6,547 bases of DNA. It comes from Fidelibacterota bacterium. Its GTDB lineage: Bacteria > Bipolaricaulota > Bipolaricaulia > Bipolaricaulales > Bipolaricaulaceae. The stretch spans positions 1-6,547 of the forward strand of contig JAJRVI010000151.1 of assembly GCA_024277405.1 (NCBI GenBank), given 5' to 3'. Shown here in pieces: positions 1 to 4,858 of this stretch; the first letter of the stretch is position 1, and each line of letters begins with the position of its first letter. Both the position numbers and the translations under genes were made by a program. Under the pieces are notes generated by a model. The model did not search any database and was not told where the DNA came from. It saw only the letters and a program-made list of their open reading frames with translations.

Positions 1-137
1 AGGGCCCACAGGGCCATGAGACTCCAGAAGGCCCCCACCGAGAGGGGAGGATTCACAGCGAGGGAGGTATTGGTGAGCAGGTACAGGATGAAGAGCGAAC
101 ATCCCATGACCTTCGCCGCCGTGCGCAGGAACCGCAT
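1..137 (-). CDS. Partial gene, N-terminus of an unrecognised membrane protein
   Basis: Reading the minus strand from an ATG at 137 gives 45 codons without a stop, running off the left edge of the window. The peptide starts MRFLRTAAKVMG, followed by a hydrophobic stretch (about residues 10-28, CSLFILYLL and flanks). After the polar/proline segment NPPLS a second hydrophobic stretch begins (GAFWSLMALWA). Two basic residues precede the first hydrophobic segment, as in a signal anchor or first transmembrane helix. A GGGAG motif lies 8 bases upstream of the ATG, a sensible ribosome-binding distance. An in-frame GTG at 143 sits too close to that motif. The frame stays open further upstream into the tRNA gene region, so the start is not proven. 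I do not recognise the family. It lies beyond the operon terminator and the tRNA and has a candidate promoter of its own, so it is probably a separate unit. Confidence 0.5.
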   Translation of the reverse strand, partial: MRFLRTAAKVMGCSLFILYLLTNTSLAVNPPLSVGAFWSLMALWA

Positions 138-158
138 CCACACCGCTCCCAAAATATT

Positions 159-188
159 TTTGTAATAGAGATCGGGGATCGCCGTCAA
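159..188 (-). promoter_or_regulatory. Candidate promoter for the left-edge membrane gene
   Basis: On the minus strand a TTGACG hexamer (188-183) matches five of six bases of the sigma-70 -35 consensus. It is followed after 18 bases by TACAAA (164-159), a four-of-six -10 match. An alternative -10, TATTAC (167-162), has a short 15-base spacer. The AT-rich patch at 151-168 stands out against the GC-rich surroundings. Initiation would fall about 15 bases before the ATG at 137. This is a consensus match only. Confidence 0.35.
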
Positions 189-213
189 GGGACGCCGCCC
201 TCCCCGGGCGTGG

Positions 214-219
214 TAAAAT
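214..219 (+). promoter_or_regulatory. Candidate -10 element of the tRNA-Leu gene
   Basis: TAAAAT is a five-of-six match to TATAAT and ends 9 bases before the mature tRNA 5' end. It is one of few AT-rich stretches nearby. No good -35 hexamer is seen 16-18 bases upstream, where the sequence is GC-rich, so the promoter assignment rests on position and the -10 match alone. Confidence 0.3.
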
Positions 220-228
220 AAGCGCGGT

Positions 229-315
229 GCGAAGGTGGCGGAATCGGCAGACGCGCCGGCCTTAGGAGCCGGTGCCCGTAAGGGCGTGCGGGTTCGACTC
301 CCGCCCTTCGCACCA
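229..315 (+). tRNA. tRNA-Leu, anticodon UAG, with encoded CCA
   Basis: The sequence folds as a complete class II tRNA. The acceptor stem is GCGAAGG (229-235) with CCTTCGC (305-311), followed by discriminator A312 and a genomically encoded CCA (313-315). The D arm is the usual leucine type. The anticodon stem is CCGGC/GCCGG (256-260 and 268-272), enclosing the loop CTTAGGA with anticodon TAG at 263-265 and G37 as expected for leucine tRNAs. The long variable arm has a GCCC/GGGC stem with a GTAA loop. The T arm is GCGGG-TTCGACT-CCCGC. It reads CUA and, through wobble, other CUN leucine codons. It is the only plus-strand gene supported in the window and faces the end of the operon, with the operon's terminator between them. 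Confidence 0.97.
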
Positions 316-335
316 ACAAGGCGATGCGTGACGGA

Positions 336-368
336 CAAAAACGGGGCGCGGCGGAAACCGCGCCCCGT
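336..368 (-). terminator. Rho-independent terminator of the operon
   Basis: An 11-bp perfect inverted repeat (ACGGGGCGCGG at 341-351, CCGCGCCCCGT at 358-368) encloses a 6-base loop. Read on the minus strand, the hairpin is followed directly by TTTTTG. It begins 24 bases after the TAA stop of the S41 peptidase gene, the expected position for the operon's intrinsic terminator. Read on the plus strand, the same hairpin lacks a T tract, so it is not a canonical terminator for the tRNA transcript. Confidence 0.88.
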
Positions 369-392
369 TCATGTATCCAGGCCCCATGGCCC

Positions 393-1541
393 TTAAGGAG
401 CTGTTTCCGTAGCAGTTGCGGGTTCCTTTGCTTGGGAGAGGATCCACTGAATCGCGGCCGCGATATCCGGGTCCTCCTCCGCGTTGGGATCGTATTCCAC
501 CGGGATATCCGGTTCGATCCCCACTTCGTGGACCCGGTGTTTGTCGGGGGTGAAATACTCTCCGATAGTGAGCTTCAGGGCGGAGCCATCGGGGAACTCC
601 CGCACGATCTGCTGTATTACCCCCTTCCCGAAGGTCTTCCGCCCCACCAGCACGCCGACCCCGTGGTCCTTGATGGCCCCGGCCACGATCTCCGCCCCCG
701 AGGCGGTCCCCTCGTTCACCAGCACCGCCAGGGGGAGGTTCGGGAACGCGTTCCCCCGGGAATAATAGGGTCTGTAGCCGTATACCGGGCCTTGGGCGTA
801 GAGGATCACCCCCTCGTCCACGAAGAAGCTCGCCACGTCCACCGCCGCCGACAGGAGCCCGCCGGGGTTGTTCCGTAAGTCGAGGATCAGCCCCTTCATG
901 CGATCCAGGGGCAGGTGGTAGAGGGCCTTCCCCACCTCGGCCGGGGTCCGGGCGGTGAAGAGGATGACACGGATGTAGCCGATTCCCTTGTCTTCCCAAT
1001 ACTCGGAGAGCACGGGTTGGATCTGGATCCGGGCCCGCACCAGGGTCACCTCCCGCTCCTCCCCGGTGGGGCTCACCACGGTCAGGGTGACCTCGGTCCC
1101 CTCCGGGCCCCGGATCATCATCGAGACCTCCTCCAGGGAGAGGCCCTCGGTGGGGGTCCCATCCACGGCCTTGATCCAGTCGCCGGGGCGGATCCCCGCC
1201 TCGTACGCCGGCGTCCCGGGGAAGGGGGTCACCACCACCACCTTCCCCTTCCGGATCGTGATCTCCATCCCCACGCCGGTGTACTCCCCCTCGACCGCCT
1301 CCTGCCATTTCCTGTACTCATCGGGCGTGAAGAAGACGGAATAAGGATCCCCCAGGGCCTCCACCATCCCCTTCATCGCCCCGTAGAGGAGGTCCTGTTC
1401 GGATACGTCCTGGACGCGGTAGTAGTAATAACGGATGAGCTCGTAAAGTTCCTCGAGCGGGGCGAAGAGGCCAGGATCCTTGGGGACCGCGAGGGCGACG
1501 AAGGAGACGAGGATGAACGCGAGGAAGGCCCTCCGCATCAT
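393..1541 (-). CDS. ctpA: S41-family C-terminal processing peptidase (CtpA/Prc-like)
   Basis: This 382-residue protein has the order typical of carboxyl-terminal processing proteases. Residues 1-20 form a signal peptide or signal anchor (MMRR followed by a hydrophobic run, possible cleavage after ALA at 18). Then come a helical N-terminal segment with the family sequence ALGDPYSVFFTP (62-73), a PDZ domain (about 88-170, with AGIRPGDWIKAVDG), and the S41 catalytic domain. The nucleophile is Ser281 in NEGTASGAE, the general-base lysine is Lys306 in KTFGKG, and Gln310 follows. The 25- and 4-residue spacings equal those of E. coli Prc (S430, K455, Q459). DLRNNPGG (221-228) is the usual oxyanion-region motif. 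It probably trims exported proteins outside the membrane. The gene starts 13 bases after the phosphofructokinase stop. The bases GGTGATC just before the ATG match the extended Shine-Dalgarno sequence, and a second ATG follows immediately. It is last in the operon, with no obvious link to sugar metabolism. Confidence 0.95.
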   Translation of the reverse strand: MMRRAFLAFILVSFVALAVPKDPGLFAPLEELYELIRYYYYRVQDVSEQDLLYGAMKGMVEALGDPYSVFFTPDEYRKWQEAVEGEYTGVGMEITIRKGKVVVVTPFPGTPAYEAGIRPGDWIKAVDGTPTEGLSLEEVSMMIRGPEGTEVTLTVVSPTGEEREVTLVRARIQIQPVLSEYWEDKGIGYIRVILFTARTPAEVGKALYHLPLDRMKGLILDLRNNPGGLLSAAVDVASFFVDEGVILYAQGPVYGYRPYYSRGNAFPNLPLAVLVNEGTASGAEIVAGAIKDHGVGVLVGRKTFGKGVIQQIVREFPDGSALKLTIGEYFTPDKHRVHEVGIEPDIPVEYDPNAEEDPDIAAAIQWILSQAKEPATATETAP

Positions 1542-1554
1542 CGATCACCGTCCC

Positions 1555-2625
1555 TCAGTAGAAGATCTCCGCGAGCTCGATGAGCTCGTCGGGCACCAGC
1601 CGCGGCGAGTTGGCGGCCACCTCCTCGAGGGGCACGGGGACGACCCTTTCTCCCTGCATGCCCACCATCACCCCGGAATTCCCCTCCAGGGCGAGCTCCA
1701 CCGCCCGCACCCCCAGTCGGGTGGCCAGCAGCCGGTCGAAGGCGGTGGCGATCCCTCCCCTCTGGAGATAGGCGAGCACCGTGACCCGGGGGGTGAGCTC
1801 GAGCTCGTCCTTGTGTTCCCTGAGGCGAGCGGCGAGCCAGTACCCGATTCCCCCGAGCTGCACGTGGCCGAAGGCGTCCACCTCCTGCTGGGTCACCTGC
1901 TTCCCCCCCAGCTCCACCGGCCGCGCCCCCTCGGCCACCACGATGATGGAGAAGCGCTTCCCCAGCTCCAACCGTTTCTTCAGCCGGGCCACCACGTCCT
2001 TGACCGAGAAAGGGCGTTCGGGGATCAGGATCACGTCCGCCCCGCCGGCCATCCCCCCCAACACCGCGATCCAGCCCGCGTCCCGCCCCATCACCTCCAC
2101 GATCATCGCCCGATGGTGGGCATGGGAGGTGGTGTGGAGGCGGTCCAGGGCCTCGGTGACGATGGAGAGGGCGGTGGGGAAGCCGATGGAGTAATCGGTT
2201 CCCCATAGATCGTTGTCGATGGTCTGGGGGATGCCCACCGCCCTGAGGCCGTGGGGAATGAGGTGGGCGGCGACCCCCAGGGTGTCGTCCCCCCCGATGG
2301 CGATGAGGCAGTCGATCCGGTGACGCGCGCATGTATCTAGGACCTTTCGGACCTTATCGGTGGGCTCCCAGATCGTCTCGCCGTTTTTCTTGACCTTGTT
2401 GAAGGGGTTTGTGCGCGAGGTCCCCAGGATCGTCCCCCCTTGGGGCAGGATCCCCGAGACCTCCTTCAGCCCCAGCGGCATGGTGAGGTCCTCCACCAGG
2501 CCTTTCCAGCCGTCCTGGAAGCCGATCACCTCGGCCCCGGCCTCGTGGGCCCGGCGCACGATGGCCCGGAGACAGGCGTTGATCCCGGGGGAATCCCCGC
2601 CACCGGTCAATACCCCTATCCTCAT
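1555..2625 (-). CDS. pfkA: 6-phosphofructokinase, group III type, probably PPi-linked or of uncertain phosphodonor
   Basis: It phosphorylates fructose-6-phosphate to fructose-1,6-bisphosphate, reversibly if pyrophosphate is the donor. The 356 residues include the phosphodonor loop GGGDSPGIN (8-16), IGGDDTLG (110-117), GIPQTIDNDL (131-140, catalytic Asp137), the substrate motif VMGRDAGWIA (178-187), AEGA (231-234) and LQRGG (287-291). The length fits the longer group III proteins rather than the roughly 320-residue E. coli enzyme. Asp114 stands where ATP enzymes have Gly104 (E. coli numbering), and Asp here is the hallmark of PPi-dependent enzymes. However, the position equivalent to residue 124, normally Lys in PPi enzymes (PKTIDND) and Gly in E. 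coli (PGTIDND), is Gln134. Donor specificity therefore cannot be read off with confidence. The start is secure: AAGGAGGG lies 4 bases before the ATG. The gene follows the aldolase gene after 30 bases. The symbol pfp would suit if PPi use were shown. Confidence 0.95.
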   Translation of the reverse strand: MRIGVLTGGGDSPGINACLRAIVRRAHEAGAEVIGFQDGWKGLVEDLTMPLGLKEVSGILPQGGTILGTSRTNPFNKVKKNGETIWEPTDKVRKVLDTCARHRIDCLIAIGGDDTLGVAAHLIPHGLRAVGIPQTIDNDLWGTDYSIGFPTALSIVTEALDRLHTTSHAHHRAMIVEVMGRDAGWIAVLGGMAGGADVILIPERPFSVKDVVARLKKRLELGKRFSIIVVAEGARPVELGGKQVTQQEVDAFGHVQLGGIGYWLAARLREHKDELELTPRVTVLAYLQRGGIATAFDRLLATRLGVRAVELALEGNSGVMVGMQGERVVPVPLEEVAANSPRLVPDELIELAEIFY

Positions 2626-2655
2626 CTTTCCCTCCTTGATCCCGTGATCTCCCCC

Positions 2656-3750
2656 TCACTCATCGCCGGCGAAGTCGGGGTAGTTCCTGTACCACTCGGG
2701 ACCGGCCTTCTCGAGGGCGAGGTTCGGGAAGCCCCCGAAGGCTTCGGTGTCCCAGAACGGGGTCGCCGCCTCGGACGCGGCGTAGAGTTTGCGGAAGTTC
2801 TCGGCTCCCCCGGTGGAGAGCCACTCTTCCACGGCGTCGAGGTCCGGGTAGTAATCCACACAGTACTTCCACAGGGCGCGGCCACACAGGAACCCCGACG
2901 CCCCGCACCGGGAGGCGATCTCCACCTCCTCCAGGAACTCCTCGATCCCCACCCCCGCGGAGAGGATCACCCACGGCACCCGGGCGAGGCGCGTCACCTC
3001 GCGGCAGAAGTCCTCCACCTCGGACAGATTATAGACTGGCTCCCGCTTCACGCCGTCGAAGGCCCCGTCGGCGTACTCCCGGCAGTACTTGAGGTCCGCG
3101 GGAAACTCCACCTTGAGGATGTCCACTTTGTATTCGGGCTTGGCGAACTCGGCCACGTAATCGAAGACGAGTTTGGGCTTTCTCTCCGCATAGACGGGGG
3201 AATCCTTGTCCTCGTCCTCCCTGAACGGGTAGGCCACGATCTCGAGGACGTAGGGGATGTCGTGGCGGGCGCACTCCTCACCCACCTTCCTCGCGATCCC
3301 CTGCTGATGTTCCACCACTTCGGGGGAGCCATCGTGGCGGTAATAGAGGAGGAGCTTGACCCCGTCGGCACCGGCCCGCTTCACCTTGCCCACGCTCCAT
3401 CCCTCGAGCAGCCGCGTCTTTCGCTCCCTTTCCCCGGCCCCGGACGCGAGGTATCCTGTTTCCTCCACCGCCAGGAGCAACCCCACCTCCGGGGGGAGGT
3501 ACTTGGCGGCGATGGGATAGCCGTATCCGGGATCGATCAGGGTGGCGCTGGAGTAGGGAGAGAGGACCTTGACGATCAGCTTCTTGATCTGCGCGAGGTC
3601 CTCATAGGTCGCCTCTTTCCCCGTGGCCTTCTTTATCATGCGCTTGAGGGAGCCTCGCTGATCGATGGCCATCATGCGGAACCGACCCTCATCGTCCGCC
3701 AGCCGCAGCAGGCCCCTGAGTTTGCCCGCGGAGATCTCGACCCTGTTCAC
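2656..3750 (-). CDS. lacD: LacD-type class I aldolase (tagatose/fructose-1,6-bisphosphate aldolase)
   Basis: This cleaves a ketohexose-1,6-bisphosphate to dihydroxyacetone phosphate and glyceraldehyde-3-phosphate through a Schiff base. With a GTG start the protein has 364 residues. Family motifs in order are MAIDQRGSLKRM (Asp30), VEETGY, GADGVKLLLYY (Lys132), YVLEIVAYP (Glu170), VDILKVEFP (Lys213, the expected Schiff-base lysine) and VILSAGVG. Their spacing closely follows Asp27, Lys125, Glu163 and Lys205 of streptococcal LacD. The protein is some 35-40 residues longer than typical LacD, mostly a C-terminal tail rich in aromatic residues (PFWDTEAFGGFPN onward). Known LacD enzymes accept both tagatose- and fructose-bisphosphate. 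The neighbouring phosphofructokinase, and the absence of tagatose-pathway genes, favour fructose-1,6-bisphosphate as the physiological substrate here (inference). A TTG at 3777 would add 9 codons but has no ribosome site, whereas AGGAGG lies 6 bases before the GTG. Confidence 0.92.
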   Translation of the reverse strand: MNRVEISAGKLRGLLRLADDEGRFRMMAIDQRGSLKRMIKKATGKEATYEDLAQIKKLIVKVLSPYSSATLIDPGYGYPIAAKYLPPEVGLLLAVEETGYLASGAGERERKTRLLEGWSVGKVKRAGADGVKLLLYYRHDGSPEVVEHQQGIARKVGEECARHDIPYVLEIVAYPFREDEDKDSPVYAERKPKLVFDYVAEFAKPEYKVDILKVEFPADLKYCREYADGAFDGVKREPVYNLSEVEDFCREVTRLARVPWVILSAGVGIEEFLEEVEIASRCGASGFLCGRALWKYCVDYYPDLDAVEEWLSTGGAENFRKLYAASEAATPFWDTEAFGGFPNLALEKAGPEWYRNYPDFAGDE

Positions 3751-3756
3751 ACCACA

Positions 3757-3762
3757 CCTCCT
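3757..3762 (-). promoter_or_regulatory. Ribosome binding site that sets the aldolase start
   Basis: AGGAGG on the minus strand (3762-3757) is a perfect Shine-Dalgarno core. A 6-base spacer (TGTGGT) separates it from the GTG at 3750. It lies inside the reading frame that would start at TTG 3777, which argues that the longer form is not the real start. Confidence 0.8.
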
Positions 3763-3797
3763 CGTCGTTATGTTCAAGCTCCGGCAAGGATAGCCGT

Positions 3798-3816
3798 TGT
3801 GGGTAACGTTTGCACA
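3798..3816. repeat. Imperfect inverted repeat between galT and the aldolase gene, possible operator
   Basis: The 19-base element on the plus strand reads TGTGGGTAACGTTTGCACA. Its two halves, TGTGGGTAAC and GTTTGCACA, are inverted copies differing by one gap and one or two mismatches around an AACGTT centre. A CG-centred palindrome with GTG/CAC outer ends resembles operators of the LacI/GalR family (GTGNAANCGNTTNCAC), although one half is poor. It lies directly after the galT stop codon in a 66-base gap. A TATCCT hexamer on the minus strand could be a -10, but no good -35 accompanies it. No regulator gene is in the window. Confidence 0.3.
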
Positions 3817-4845
3817 TCAGGGATCCACCGGCTCGGCCTCCCGCAGATACCGGGCGGCGTCCTCGGGGGGCATGGGGTTGATGTAGAACCCGGTGCCCCA
3901 CTCGAACCCCGCCACCTGGGTGAGGCGGGGGATGATCTCGATGTGCCAATGGTAGTCGTACTGCAACGTGGCCCAGTAATCGGGCCGTCCCGGACGGGGC
4001 ACGGGATTGGGGGCGTTCTGGAGGACGAAGTTGAACGGGGGATCCCCCAGGAGGGCCTTGAGCCGTCCCAGCGTGCGCTTGAGGGCGCGGGCGAGGCCCC
4101 GGATCTGCTGGGGCGACATCCCGGTGAAATCGTGGGCGTGGTACCGGGGATAGATGTGGACCTCGAATGGGAACCGGGAGTCGAATGGGGCCCATACTAC
4201 GTAACCGTCCACCTCCTCCACGATCCGCTCCCCGAGGCGCAGTTCCGCGAGCAACATGTCACAGAAGATGCAACGTTCCTTCTTGTGGTAGTAATCCCGG
4301 GCGGCCTCGAGGCGGTCCCTCACGTCCCGGGGGGTGACGGGGGTGGCGATGATCTGGGAATGTGCATGGGATAGGGATGCACCGGCCTGGGGACCATGGT
4401 TCTTGAAGAGGAGGACGTAGCGATGCCAGGTGTTGGCCATCAGCTCCCGCAGCCGATACACGTAGGTCTCCACTATCCGTACCACGTGCTCCAGGGGGAG
4501 ATCGGCCAGGTCCTTCTCGTGGTCCGGGGTCTCGACCACCACCTCGTGGGCCCCAACCCCGTTCATGCGGTCGAAGAACCCGCCCACCGCCTCCCGCCCG
4601 AGCTCGGGGTAAGAGGCGAGGGCGGGGAACTTGTTCGGCACCACCCGTACCGCCCAGCCCCCTTCCCCAGCGGGGACGCGATATATCTCGGGGGGAGTCA
4701 TGTGTTCGTGCCCGGGGCAGAAGGGGCATTTCTCCGGGTCGTCCTTTTCCGGAGGCTCGCTACGGTAGTCGGTGGGTCGTCTGGCCCGCTCCGGGGCGAT
4801 GATCACCCACCGATCGGTGATCGGTCCGCGTCGAAGCTCAGGCAT
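3817..4845 (-). CDS. galT: GalT-family nucleotidylyltransferase (galactose-1-phosphate uridylyltransferase or ADP-glucose phosphorylase-like)
   Basis: GalT transfers UMP between UDP-glucose and galactose-1-phosphate through a nucleotidyl-histidine intermediate, and relatives use ADP-glucose. The 342 residues match the family: N-terminal RRGPITDRWVIIAPERARRP (5-24), CPFC zinc knuckle (Cys40, Cys43), PDH (His109), active-site GASLSHAHSQ (155-164) and C-terminal HWHIEIIPR (299-307). His162 is the expected nucleophile. The middle residue of the usual HPH motif is Ala161. Probable zinc ligands are Cys40, Cys43, His109 and His160. A second CxxC (Cys192, Cys195) suggests an additional metal site as in ADP-glucose phosphorylase-like members. 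Where E. coli GalT has the iron ligand His281 (GWHGAP), this protein reads VLQNAP, with Gln277. There is no galK or galE nearby, but glgC lies 13 bases upstream, so ADP-glucose is a serious candidate substrate (inference). AAAGGAGG 6 bases before the ATG supports the start. Confidence 0.9.
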   Translation of the reverse strand: MPELRRGPITDRWVIIAPERARRPTDYRSEPPEKDDPEKCPFCPGHEHMTPPEIYRVPAGEGGWAVRVVPNKFPALASYPELGREAVGGFFDRMNGVGAHEVVVETPDHEKDLADLPLEHVVRIVETYVYRLRELMANTWHRYVLLFKNHGPQAGASLSHAHSQIIATPVTPRDVRDRLEAARDYYHKKERCIFCDMLLAELRLGERIVEEVDGYVVWAPFDSRFPFEVHIYPRYHAHDFTGMSPQQIRGLARALKRTLGRLKALLGDPPFNFVLQNAPNPVPRPGRPDYWATLQYDYHWHIEIIPRLTQVAGFEWGTGFYINPMPPEDAARYLREAEPVDP

Positions 4846-4858
4846 CCTCTCCCTCCTT

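Noticed and set aside
138..229. Extension of the left-edge membrane gene upstream of the ATG at 137, since the frame stays open.
   Set aside because: The stretch contains a promoter-like sequence and AT-rich bases, and leads into the opposite-strand tRNA. No upstream start has a convincing ribosome site.
341..368. The hairpin as a terminator for the plus-strand tRNA.
   Set aside because: Downstream on the plus strand is TCATGTATCC, with no T tract. The T run lies on the minus-strand side.
262..1308. A 348-codon open frame on the minus strand overlapping the S41 peptidase gene and the tRNA.
   Set aside because: It is Gly/Arg/Pro/Asp-rich shadow sequence in another frame of a well-supported peptidase gene, and it runs across the terminator and into the tRNA.
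3751..3777. TTG at 3777 as the aldolase start.
   Set aside because: It has no ribosome binding site, and the perfect AGGAGG site would lie inside the coding region. The GTG at 3750 has ideal spacing and the protein still carries all family motifs.
2440..4374. A 644-codon open frame on the plus strand, antisense to pfk, the aldolase and part of galT.
   Set aside because: It is a by-product of G/C-rich third codon positions in the minus-strand genes. The translation is low-complexity (His, Gly, Pro, Arg, Leu rich) with no recognisable domain, while the opposite strand encodes clear enzymes.
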